Both the position numbers and the translations under genes were made by a program. A DNA stretch of 60,800 nt, taken from the NCBI GenBank assembly GCA_017937485.1, contig JAGBDN010000010.1:1-60800 (forward strand). Reading direction: 5' to 3'. Each line of letters starts with the position of its first letter. Positions within the stretch are counted from its first letter, which is position 1. The notes under the pieces were generated by a model. The model saw only the letters and a program-made list of their open reading frames with translations. It searched no databases and was not told the origin of the DNA. The DNA is from Thermoguttaceae bacterium. Lineage in GTDB: Bacteria > Planctomycetota > Planctomycetia > Pirellulales > Thermoguttaceae. Shown in pieces: positions 1-7,819 of this stretch.

Positions 1-57
1 ATAATAATAATTTGCCTATTCTAACATTCGATTCCTTCCGACTTTCGCCCCAAACGT

Positions 58-90
58 AAAAAAAACGCCGCGACGAGGGCGGCGTTTCTT
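58..90 (-). terminator. Intrinsic terminator of lysA
   Basis: On the minus strand a 9-bp stem (AAACGCCGC at 79-87 pairing with 63-71) with a short loop is followed by eight T residues. It lies about 50 bases past the lysA stop. Confidence 0.8.
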
Positions 91-137
91 CGTATGCGTT
101 TTTGACGTTCGACAGAAACCGAACGTTAGAAGAACGA

Positions 138-1427
138 CTAAAAAATTTCGTTCGCAATCAAGTGGTCGAACGTTTGTTTGCGGCGAATCAAGCGCGGCTC
201 GCCGTTTTCGATCAAGACTTCCGGCGCAAGGAATTTCGAGTTGTAATTCGAACTCATCGCCGCGCCGTAAGCGCCCGCGACTTCGAGGATTAAGAAGTCG
301 CCGACCGCCGCCTTCGGCAAGCGCCGCTTGACGACGTACCCGCCTTCCTCCTGCGTGAAAACGTCGCCCGACTCGCAAAGCGGGCCGCCGACGATCGCGT
401 CTTCCTCGGCGCCGTCGTTCGAAGCGTTCTCGGCGTCGGCGAACGCGACCGAAATCGGGTGATAGCTCCCGTAAAGGGTCGGGCGTGCCAAGTGGGTGAA
501 ACCGGCGTCGACCAAATAAAAGACGTTTTCCGCCTGCTTTTTGACCGCTCGGATTTGCGCGACCAAATAACCGCTCTCCGCGACTAAGTAGCGTCCCGGC
601 TCGATTTCCAATTCGATTTTGCGCCCGAATTTCGCTTCGAGCGCCCCTTTCGTTTTTGCCCAAAGCGCGGCGTATTCGTTCAGGTCGACGTATTCTTCGC
701 CGCTCCGGTAAGGAATCGGGAGGCCGCCGCCGCAACTGACCGACTCGACCGAGTCGCCAATCTCCGCCGCGAACCGCTCCGCCGCGCCCGCGACCTGCGC
801 CAAGTGTTCGAAATCGCTCCCGGAACCGATGTGCAGGTGAAGGCCGGAAATCGTCATCCCGAAGCGCGCCGCCGTCGCGACGCACTCGCCGATTTGCTCG
901 AACCAAACGCCGTGTTTCGAGAGATCGCCGCCGGTGTTCGTCTTCGCGCTGTGCCCGTGTCCGAAGCCGGGATTGACGCGAATCGTCAACTTAAAGCCTT
1001 GCGAACGCTCGCCTAACGCGGCGCCGAGTTGCGCGATCATATCGGGCGAACCGCAGTTGACGACGCAGCCGAACGCGTCGCCGACGACCAATTCGAGCGC
1101 GTCGGCGTCGAAAACGTCGGCGGTGTACGCGATTTCTTTCGGTTCGAATCCGGCGACCAACGCTCGACGGATTTCGGCGGCGCTCACCGCGTCGACCGCG
1201 GCGCCGCAAGCGCGAATCGTCTTCAAAATCGCGATATTCGAGCAAGCCTTTTGCGCGTAACGAACGACGTCGAAAACGCCGAGCGACGTCAAATCGACGA
1301 CGCGACGCTTAATCGACGCCGCGTCGTAAACGAAAAGGGGCGTCCCGCCGAACTCGCGAGCGAGGCGCGCGACCGAAACTCCGGCGATTTCCGTTCGTCG
1401 AGTCTTAAATTCAGGCGCTTGTTGCAT
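138..1427 (-). CDS. lysA: Diaminopimelate decarboxylase
   Basis: Decarboxylates meso-diaminopimelate to L-lysine, the last step of lysine synthesis, in the cytosol with PLP. The 429-residue protein has the normal family length. Visible signatures are the PLP-lysine motif YAQKA, the HIGSG glycine segment, a CGGG phosphate-binding stretch, EPGRYLV, the catalytic-cysteine motif GPLCESGD near the C-terminus, and GAYGAAMSSNYN. The fold order (alanine-racemase-like barrel, then beta domain) is intact. ATG is preceded by AAAGGAG at a spacing of about 9. It lies about 200 bases downstream of a GYF_2 protein gene on the same strand, and no convincing promoter was found between them, so read-through is possible. 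The call is firm. Confidence 0.96.
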   Translation of the reverse strand: MQQAPEFKTRRTEIAGVSVARLAREFGGTPLFVYDAASIKRRVVDLTSLGVFDVVRYAQKACSNIAILKTIRACGAAVDAVSAAEIRRALVAGFEPKEIAYTADVFDADALELVVGDAFGCVVNCGSPDMIAQLGAALGERSQGFKLTIRVNPGFGHGHSAKTNTGGDLSKHGVWFEQIGECVATAARFGMTISGLHLHIGSGSDFEHLAQVAGAAERFAAEIGDSVESVSCGGGLPIPYRSGEEYVDLNEYAALWAKTKGALEAKFGRKIELEIEPGRYLVAESGYLVAQIRAVKKQAENVFYLVDAGFTHLARPTLYGSYHPISVAFADAENASNDGAEEDAIVGGPLCESGDVFTQEEGGYVVKRRLPKAAVGDFLILEVAGAYGAAMSSNYNSKFLAPEVLIENGEPRLIRRKQTFDHLIANEIF

Positions 1428-1626
1428 TGGCTTTCTCCTTTCGCGACTTTCGCCGCTAATCTTTTAACTCTTTTATTCTATCGCGTTTGTATTCTTATAC
1501 CGCCGTCGCCGCTAAAAAGTATCGCCGAAATCGTCCCAATTCGCTCGCGGCGCTCCAATAAAACCATTCATCGCCGTCCGTCCTTCCTTTGATATTGCGA
1601 CGTTATTCCGCCAACCTCGGCGCTTC

Positions 1627-3429
1627 TCAACTCAACGCGCCAAGATAGGTAAAATCGACGGGATTGTCCAGCGTTACGGTCGCGCCCTCCGGTAATTCGA
1701 CGACGCCAAAGGAATCGTAACCGTCGATAATATCCCCGTTCGCCTCTAAGACGCAACATCGGTAATTCTCGCCGATTTCCACTTCGATCGACGCCCAATT
1801 TTGCCAAATCTCGACGCGGTATCTTCCCGCCGCCAAATCGTCCCCCACCAAGTACGTACCGGCGTTAAATCTTTTACCGTCAATTCCTTTACCGGCGTTA
1901 AGGGGTCGCGCCTTCGCCGACGCTTTTTCGTCGTTTCTTTCCTTGTCGACGGCGTTGGCTCGACCGCCGGCGCGTTCTTCCTCTTTTTCCGGTTCCGGTT
2001 CGTTGAATTCAATATCTCGCTCGTCGAACTGCGCGTCCTCCAAAATCAGCTCGTCGAGCGCGTTGTTTTCGTCGAACCGCCGTTCAAGCGAGTCGATTCG
2101 TTCGGTCAATCGCTCAAGCCGAACGTTAAAAGTTTCAAGCGTTTGATTCAACCGAGCCAACGCGTCGACGGCGGCGATTCCGGACGTTTGGTCTCGCTCC
2201 TTTATTTTCGTTTCGAGCGCCGCTTCCACCGCTTGAAAACGTTGGGCCAAACCGTCTAAAATTGAGTCGACCCGTTTTTCAAAAACGCCCGTACGCCGCG
2301 CCAAATCTGCGTTACACGAATCAAACCGGCGTTCCATTTGATCTAATCGCCGCGTCGTATCGCCGTTTGCGTCGTTTTGACTTTCAAGACCGTCGACCCG
2401 TTTCGCCAGTTCGCCGTCCTTCGTCTCGAGCCGACGCGCAAGAGCGTCGAGCCGTCTCGTCCAATCGGCGTTTGCGTCGGAGCGATTTTGCAGTTCTTCG
2501 ACGCGTTTCATTAAGGCGCCGACTTTGGCGTCGCTCGATTTTTCAACCGTCGCCAATCGAGTCGCAAGACCGCCGACCGCCAGCTCCTGTTGTTCGACAA
2601 CTTCCAAACGCTTCGATAAATCGCCGGACGCGCCGCCCTTTTTCTCAAGCTCCGCGACTCGCTTCGTCAACCCGGAACGCGCCCCGCCGACCGACGTTTC
2701 CAACGCGTCCAAACGCTTCGCCAAGTCGCCGGAAGCGCCGTCCTTTTTTTCAAGCTCCGCGACGCGCTTCGTCAACCCGGAACGCGCCCCGCCGACCGAC
2801 GTTTCCAACGCGTCGAGACGCTTCGCTAAGCCGTCGGAAGGACCGTTTTTCTTTTCCAGTTCCGCGACGCGCACCGTCAAAACGTCGTTGGCTTTGACAA
2901 GATTTTGTTCGAGGTCGGCTAACGCTCGTAACATCGTCTCGCCGCTCGCGTCGCCCCGCTTTTCCAGCTCCTCGACGCGTTTCGTCAACCCGGAATGCGC
3001 TTCGACGACCAACGTTTCCAACGCGTCGAGACGCATCGCCCAATCGCCGGAAACGCCCCCCTTTTTTTCCAGGTCGGCGACGCGCTTCGTCAACCCGGCG
3101 CGTTCCCCGCCGACCGCGGCGTCCAAAACGGCTAATCGTCTCGCCGTCCTCGTTAAGCTCACGTCGACGGTCGCCAATTCGTTAGTTAACTTTTGAAGTT
3201 GAGATTCGACGTCCGAACTCGAACTCGCCGTCGCGCTCGAAGACGTTTTGACCGCCGGTTTGGGCGACGTAAAGAGTCCCGCGACGCGCTCCGCCAACGC
3301 TTGCCGTCCGCTCTCATTCTCGACCGTCGTCGACGGCAGAATAACGCCCGTTTGCGCCAGCTGTAGCAACTCGGCGTCCGAAAACGGCCCGACGCGCCTC
3401 CATTTATCGTTGTAATAAAACCACTTCAT
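1627..3429 (-). CDS. GYF_2 (DUF4339) protein with long coiled-coil repeats
   Basis: No known function. About 600 residues. The N-terminus (MKWFYYNDKWRRVGPFSD) is a GYF_2/DUF4339 domain, a small module thought to bind proline-rich peptides. A Ser/Thr linker follows, then roughly 300 residues of heptad-like coiled coil built from 35-residue units of the type KRVAELEKK-G-SGDLAKRLDALE, and a charged stretch. The C-terminal domain of about 85 residues contains GTYLVGDDLAAGRYRVE, a small beta domain seen in several bacterial surface or sensor proteins. No signal peptide or membrane helix is visible. The ATG at 3429 is chosen because GYF_2 domains normally begin there; a TTG six codons upstream is the alternative. 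It follows another GYF_2 gene by about 30 bases, so the two are probably co-transcribed. Confidence 0.75.
   Translation of the reverse strand: MKWFYYNDKWRRVGPFSDAELLQLAQTGVILPSTTVENESGRQALAERVAGLFTSPKPAVKTSSSATASSSSDVESQLQKLTNELATVDVSLTRTARRLAVLDAAVGGERAGLTKRVADLEKKGGVSGDWAMRLDALETLVVEAHSGLTKRVEELEKRGDASGETMLRALADLEQNLVKANDVLTVRVAELEKKNGPSDGLAKRLDALETSVGGARSGLTKRVAELEKKDGASGDLAKRLDALETSVGGARSGLTKRVAELEKKGGASGDLSKRLEVVEQQELAVGGLATRLATVEKSSDAKVGALMKRVEELQNRSDANADWTRRLDALARRLETKDGELAKRVDGLESQNDANGDTTRRLDQMERRFDSCNADLARRTGVFEKRVDSILDGLAQRFQAVEAALETKIKERDQTSGIAAVDALARLNQTLETFNVRLERLTERIDSLERRFDENNALDELILEDAQFDERDIEFNEPEPEKEEERAGGRANAVDKERNDEKASAKARPLNAGKGIDGKRFNAGTYLVGDDLAAGRYRVEIWQNWASIEVEIGENYRCCVLEANGDIIDGYDSFGVVELPEGATVTLDNPVDFTYLGALS
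2602..3090 (-). repeat. Tandem 105-bp coding repeat (coiled-coil units)
   Basis: Imperfect 35-codon repeats lie inside the GYF_2 coiled-coil gene. The copies between about 2640 and 2870 are almost identical at DNA level, suggesting recent unit duplication, while the outer copies have diverged. Confidence 0.75.
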
Positions 3430-3460
3430 CGCCGTCGTTTTCCACAAGCTCTACGCCGAT

Positions 3461-4372
3461 TTAGTTGCAACTACCCGCCGCAATAAGTAATACAAACAAA
3501 CCAAACAGCGCCAATAACAACCAAACGCCCAAAAGTTTCCACAACGCGACAAACGCTCCGATTACCGCGCTAACCGCGAAGAATATTTTCAACGCTTTTG
3601 AAAACGTATCGCTGTGCTCGCTAATATATTCATACGCCGCTTTTCCAATATATCCAACAACGCCCAAAGCTAGAGCGCCGAATGCGCCGTATACTAAGAA
3701 ACGTCCAAAAAGCAACGGATGGGTCAACGCCCAAACTATTACTCCGATCGCGAGGATCGCCCCCAGAACGCACAGTAAAACAACAAGGAAAATTTGCGAA
3801 CCGGCAAACTTTTCCGTTTTTTCCTTTGCGTTGGCTCGAATAATAACGGCAAGTTCGCGAACGGCGGTCGCTCGTCGCAACGTCCCGTCGCTCGCTTCAA
3901 TAAACGTATTTTCGTCAATTCTTTTTTCGCACGCCAACAACTTCAAATCGGCGGCGGAAACCGGCCCCCAACGACAATCGCGCTTATCGTAAAAGTGAAA
4001 TAATTTCGAAGTCGCGGCGGAACCGCGCTGCGACGGCCAAACGACGCCGGACGTTTCACCGTCGTATTTCCAAGGGTTAGAGGGCTCGGCGTACAAACGA
4101 TCGAAAAACGTCTCTTCTGTATCGCCGTGCGAAACATCAAAAGGATTAGCGTCAAAAGGATCGACGGCGCCAATGTCAATCATTGACGGAGCGTCTTCGC
4201 TTGGTTCGTCGAAAATCGTCGCAGGCAAGATTTCATCGGCGCGAAATTGCCGCCCGTCTTCCGTTTCGAGCGTCGCGGTCGATTCAAATTCTCCGCCTTG
4301 CGCCATCGTCTTCAAAATATGAAGCGAAAGCGGACCTTGGCGTTTTCCATTGCGATAAATATAATATTTCAT
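3461..4372 (-). CDS. Membrane protein with two GYF_2 (DUF4339) domains
   Basis: No known function. About 303 residues. Residues 1-50 form one GYF_2 domain (MKYYIYRNGKRQGPLS), and a second begins at LFHFYDKRDCRWGPVS near residue 130. The C-terminal third holds about four hydrophobic segments, starting at SQIFLVVLLCVLGAILAIG and ending near the C-terminus at LLLALFGLFVLLIAAG. The N-terminal domains are therefore probably cytosolic and tethered to the membrane. The ATG at 4372 starts the first GYF_2 domain; an in-frame start 11 codons upstream is less likely. It is flanked by the coiled-coil GYF_2 gene (32 bases downstream) and the polyprenyl synthase gene (about 55 bases upstream), which suggests one transcript. 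Confidence 0.75.
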   Translation of the reverse strand: MKYYIYRNGKRQGPLSLHILKTMAQGGEFESTATLETEDGRQFRADEILPATIFDEPSEDAPSMIDIGAVDPFDANPFDVSHGDTEETFFDRLYAEPSNPWKYDGETSGVVWPSQRGSAATSKLFHFYDKRDCRWGPVSAADLKLLACEKRIDENTFIEASDGTLRRATAVRELAVIIRANAKEKTEKFAGSQIFLVVLLCVLGAILAIGVIVWALTHPLLFGRFLVYGAFGALALGVVGYIGKAAYEYISEHSDTFSKALKIFFAVSAVIGAFVALWKLLGVWLLLALFGLFVLLIAAGSCN

Positions 4373-4426
4373 TATTACGTCTCTAGCGGTCGCATTCCCG
4401 CGCATTCCGCTTCAAGGCGCCGAACG

Positions 4427-5455
4427 TCATTTATCCCGCTTCACGACGAAGCGCGCCAACGCTTCCAGCGCGTCGAACGCTTGCGCCGACTCTTCCGAAC
4501 GCGCCGTTTTTTCGCCGGTTTCGCGCAGGTTCGCGACGATGGAGAGCGCTTCGTCGACCAACGCGTCCGCCTCGGCTCTTGCCGCGTCGACCGCGCCGGA
4601 CGCCGTCAGCATCGCCGCGAACTCCGCTCGTTCGTCGAGCGAAACGCCCGCTTCCAAACGACTTAACGTCGCCGTCCGCTCCGCCTCCGACGCGTTTTGA
4701 AGGTAAAGAATCAGCGGAAGCGTCTCTTTTTTGTTGACCAAGTCCGTCCCGAGCGTTTTGCCGGTCTTCGCTTCGTCGCCGACCAAGTCGAGAATATCGT
4801 CGACGATTTGGAACGCGATTCCGAGCGCCGCCCCGAACCGCTCGAACGCCGCCAACGACTCGCCGCGCGCCCCGCCCAAATACGCGCCCATATGCGTCGC
4901 GCACTCGAGAAGCGCCGCCGTCTTGCCGCCGACGATCTTGCGATAGTCCGCCGTCGTCAGCGCGAAATTCCCGATCGAGTCGACTTGCAACAGCTCGCCC
5001 TCGACCGTCGCGCGGCAACACTCCGCCGTTTTGCGGAACAACGCCAAATCTTCGCATTCGCAAATTAAATCGAACGCCCGAGTGATCAGCAAGTCGCCGA
5101 CTAACACCGCCCGCTGCGAATCCCAACGAGCGTTCACCGTCTCGAGCCGTCGGCGGAAGCGCGCGCCGTCGAGAATATCGTCGTGAACGAGCGACCCGGT
5201 GTGAATCATTTCGAGCGCCGCCGCGCAAAGGTAATGCCGACGGTCGACCGCTCCGGCCGCCTTCCCGCAAAGCAACGTCAACGCCGGACGCAACCGCTTC
5301 CCGCCGAGCCGAAACGAATGATCGAGATACTCGGAAAACGCCGGGTCGAGCCCGAATAAACGCTCCTTCAAAAGCGCGGTCGTCGCCTCCATCTCGACCG
5401 TAATCGGGCGGTAAAGAAAATCGAGTCCGGCGGCGCGCGGCGTCGTTTCGCTCAT
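4427..5455 (-). CDS. All-trans polyprenyl diphosphate synthase
   Basis: Condenses isopentenyl diphosphate units onto an allylic diphosphate to make a long isoprenoid chain, most likely the quinone side chain. The 342 residues show both Asp-rich motifs: the first in HTGSLVHDDILD and the second in VDDILDLVGDE. RLGGKRLRPAL and GKTAALLECATHMGAYLGG are also typical. Small residues (Ser, Gly) at positions 4 and 5 before the first Asp motif suggest a long product, as in IspB-like enzymes; chain length cannot be fixed from sequence. The start has AAGGAA about 9 bases upstream. It is the first gene of the probable run leading into the two GYF_2 genes. Confidence 0.92.
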   Translation of the reverse strand: MSETTPRAAGLDFLYRPITVEMEATTALLKERLFGLDPAFSEYLDHSFRLGGKRLRPALTLLCGKAAGAVDRRHYLCAAALEMIHTGSLVHDDILDGARFRRRLETVNARWDSQRAVLVGDLLITRAFDLICECEDLALFRKTAECCRATVEGELLQVDSIGNFALTTADYRKIVGGKTAALLECATHMGAYLGGARGESLAAFERFGAALGIAFQIVDDILDLVGDEAKTGKTLGTDLVNKKETLPLILYLQNASEAERTATLSRLEAGVSLDERAEFAAMLTASGAVDAARAEADALVDEALSIVANLRETGEKTARSEESAQAFDALEALARFVVKRDK

Positions 5456-5641
5456 CGAAGTTCGTTCCTTATTTTCGCAACGGCGCCGAACGGCCGTTTT
5501 ATTTACTTGCCTATTTTACGCAAACCCGCAAAAGCGTTCGATTCCTTCGTTTCGTCCGCTTCGCCGAGTTTTCCCCTTTTCTTCGTTTTCTCTTTTCGCC
5601 GTTCGCCGTCGGGACGTTCGACGGCGCGCTTGTGGGCGACG

Positions 5642-6232
5642 TTACTTACGTCGCAACGCCAACTTCAAAAATTCGGCGCGCGTCTTGGCGTAATCGCGGA
5701 ACGAGCCCTTCATCGCCGACGTAACGCAAAGCGAGCCCGGCTTTTTGATTCCGCGAAGCGTCATGCACGAGTGCGTCGCCTCGATCACGACGCCGACCCC
5801 GCGCGCGTTCAGCTTTTCCATCAGGAGGTTCGCGATCGTCTCCGTCATCCGCTCTTGGAGCTGCGGACGTTTCGCGACCGTCTCGACGACCCGCGCGATT
5901 TTGCTCAAACCGACGACGCGCCCTTGCGGCAAATAACCGATATGCGCCTTCCCGACGAACGGCAGCAAGTGGTGTTCGCACATCGAATGGAAATCGACGT
6001 CCTTCACGATCACCATCGAGTCGTATTCTTCGGTGAAGAATTTTTGCAGATGTTCCGCCGGGTCTTGGTGCAAACCTTGGAACAACTCGGCGTACATCCG
6101 GGCGACGCGCTGGGGCGTCTCGATCAGTCCTTCGCGATCCGGGTCTTCGCCGATCGCGCACAAAATTTCGCGCACCGCTCGTTCGATGCGCGGCTTGTCG
6201 ATTTCAAAACGTTCGTTCGCTTCGCCGTTCAT
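5642..6232 (-). CDS. folE: GTP cyclohydrolase I
   Basis: Converts GTP to 7,8-dihydroneopterin triphosphate, the entry step to folate and also feeding queuosine precursors. At 196 residues it is typical of the family. Hallmarks are [19 protein letters not shown], the zinc and active-site motif [20 protein letters not shown], and the second zinc cysteine in [20 protein letters not shown]. Because the zinc ligands are present this is the zinc-type IA enzyme. GGAGAAGG lies just upstream of the ATG. A good promoter sits 50 to 80 bases upstream, inside the stop region of the preceding small gene, so folE can be expressed on its own. queF in the same window uses a pathway that starts with this enzyme. 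Confidence 0.96.
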   Translation of the reverse strand: MNGEANERFEIDKPRIERAVREILCAIGEDPDREGLIETPQRVARMYAELFQGLHQDPAEHLQKFFTEEYDSMVIVKDVDFHSMCEHHLLPFVGKAHIGYLPQGRVVGLSKIARVVETVAKRPQLQERMTETIANLLMEKLNARGVGVVIEATHSCMTLRGIKKPGSLCVTSAMKGSFRDYAKTRAEFLKLALRRK

Positions 6233-6283
6233 TTCGCCTTCTCCGTCGCCGTCGCTTTTTTTCGCGACTTATCTATTCCGCCT

Positions 6284-6312
6284 ATTTTATTACCGTCTTT
6301 TACGTTCGTCAA
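6284..6312 (-). promoter_or_regulatory. Probable promoter of folE
   Basis: On the minus strand TTGACG (6307-6312), 17 bp, TAAAAT (6284-6289). It overlaps the stop codon of the upstream 86-residue gene and would give a leader of about 45 bases. Confidence 0.65.
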
Positions 6313-6569
6313 AACTTCGGCAACCGCCGTTCGACAAAGTGCGCGAGCGCCGTCGGATCGTCTTTCGCGATCAACGCTTCGATCTGCGCTTCCGGCAGAT
6401 TCAGATTTTTCATCGCCAACGCGACGCGTTTCCAAAGTTGCGCGCGTTTTTTCGGCGTTTCGGCCAAATACAGCTCGGTCGTCAACTCGCTCAACTTTTG
6501 CCGCATAATGTCCGGTTTGTTCTCGTAATACCGTTTGACGATATTTTCTTGGTAAGGCGTTCGATCCAT
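6309..6569 (-). CDS. Small conserved hypothetical protein (86 aa)
   Basis: Function unknown. The sequence begins MDRTPYQENIVKRYYENK and is predicted to be all-helical, soluble and rich in charged residues, with no signal peptide or membrane helix. From memory, proteins with this RYYEN-type N-terminus occur widely in planctomycetes, but that was not searched here. AAAGG lies 7 bases before the ATG. The codon use matches neighbouring real genes, and no competing frame explains the region. It sits between folE and a TATAAT box on the same strand. Confidence 0.75.
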   Translation of the reverse strand: MDRTPYQENIVKRYYENKPDIMRQKLSELTTELYLAETPKKRAQLWKRVALAMKNLNLPEAQIEALIAKDDPTALAHFVERRLPKF

Positions 6570-6910
6570 TCCTCGACCTTTGACGCGACGCTTTTCTCGC
6601 GGCGCGTTCGTTTTTATTTTTTCGTCGTTTAACCCGACGCTCGGCGCGACGTTCGGCGACGGCGGCGCGACGAGAGAGGCGCCGAAACCGACGTTCGCAT
6701 TTTTTCCTTATATTATACGCTTTTTCCGCGATTCCAAAAGGGGGCGGCGCGCGATTCTTCCGTCTCGCCGACGCCTCGCGCCCGCTTATTTGCGCCGTTC
6801 TTCCCATTTTGCCCGCTTCCTATATTTTAACCAACCCCGTCAACCGTTTCCTTCGCCGCGTCAAACGTAAAAAAAGCGAGCGCAAGCGTAAAGTAAATTG
6901 TTCGCGCCCC
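6570..6910. other. Intergenic region, divergent folE side and infA
   Basis: No gene is supported. On the minus strand a perfect TATAAT (6712-6717) could be the -10 box for the 86-residue gene, but no good -35 box was found at 16 to 18 bp. The reading frames that cross this stretch look like composition artefacts. Confidence 0.5.
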
Positions 6911-6938
6911 TTGTCGAAACCGGAAAAACTGATAAAAT
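6911..6938 (+). promoter_or_regulatory. Possible promoter of infA
   Basis: TTGTCG (6911-6916), 16 bp, TAAAAT (6933-6938). The resulting leader would be about 210 bases, which is long, so a second promoter closer to the gene is possible. Confidence 0.5.
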
Positions 6939-7153
6939 TGATTGCGTCGCGGAGTCGCGGGCGCGCGCTCCCCGCTTCTCGACTTCTCTTCGACGCGCGG
7001 CTTAAAACCGCGTCGACGCGGCGCGGCGAGCGTCGCAACCTTCGCTAAAACACGCGTCGTCTTCCTTCGCTTCGGCTTCGGCGACGGCGCAAGCGACCGA
7101 AACGAGCTTCGCCTCGGTCGCGACGGCTAAGACAACTGTTTAAAGGAAATTGT

Positions 7154-7393
7154 ATGAGCGAAAATCGAGAACAAAAGACTAAAGAAGAAGCGATCGAACT
7201 GCGCGGCGTCGTTACCGAAGAAGTGCGCGGCGCGTTTCGCGTTAAAATCGACGATATGGAACATTACGTTCTTTGCCGTTTGGCCGGCAAGATGCGTAAA
7301 TTCCGCATTCGCGTCGTCCCGGGCGACCGCGTCGCCGTCGAAATCAGCCCGTACGATATGGATCGCGGTCGCATCATTTACCGCGAACGTTAA
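7154..7393 (+). CDS. infA: Translation initiation factor IF-1
   Basis: Binds the 30S A site during initiation with IF-2 and IF-3. It is a single S1/OB-fold protein of 79 residues; the usual length is about 72, and the surplus is an N-terminal charged extension (MSENREQKTKEE). The core begins IELRGVVTEEVRGAFRVKID and contains AGKMRKFRIRVVPGDRVAVEISPYDMDRGRI, which is diagnostic. AAAGGA lies about 7 bases before the ATG. It stands alone, not in the ribosomal-protein operon where many bacteria keep it. Confidence 0.97.
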   Translation: MSENREQKTKEEAIELRGVVTEEVRGAFRVKIDDMEHYVLCRLAGKMRKFRIRVVPGDRVAVEISPYDMDRGRIIYRER

Positions 7394-7646
7394 TCGTATC
7401 GTCGCCTCTTTTGGTCGACCGTTCTTGAATCGCCTCCGTCGGGAGTTCGGCGGAGGACGTTCGACGGTTTGAACTTTTTTCTTCGACGTTAAAGGCGTCG
7501 CGTCGCCAACGCGGTCGCTCGCGCTTTTTTATTTCTTGCGTCGTTTCATTTAACCGCTTTTCTCGCGAAAATTTCTCGGCGTCGACGCGCTTTCTCCCTT
7601 TTGGCTTGTCGACGTTAACTTATCGCCGCCGCGTCGAAAAACGCTC
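7394..7646. other. Intergenic region after infA with possible terminator
   Basis: No gene seen. A stem CCTCCG/CGGAGG (7433-7438 with 7451-7456) followed by TTTTTT at 7475-7480 may terminate infA, but the gap between stem and T tract makes this weak. Confidence 0.4.
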
Positions 7647-7675
7647 TTGACGCAACGTCGAAAATTGGTTATCGT
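7647..7675 (+). promoter_or_regulatory. Probable promoter of the FlgI-like lipoprotein gene
   Basis: TTGACG (7647-7652), 17 bp, TATCGT (7670-7675). The leader would be about 140 bases. Confidence 0.5.
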
Positions 7676-7819
7676 TCGGCGATTTCATCTTTTCGTCGCT
7701 CGTTTCGTCGGGCGAACGGAAGTTAAACCGCCTACTTTTCGACGCCGTTTTCGTTCGCCGTCGATATTTCGTTCTTGTCGCGACGCGTTCAACCGACGCG
7801 ACGCTTGGAAGACTTCAAA

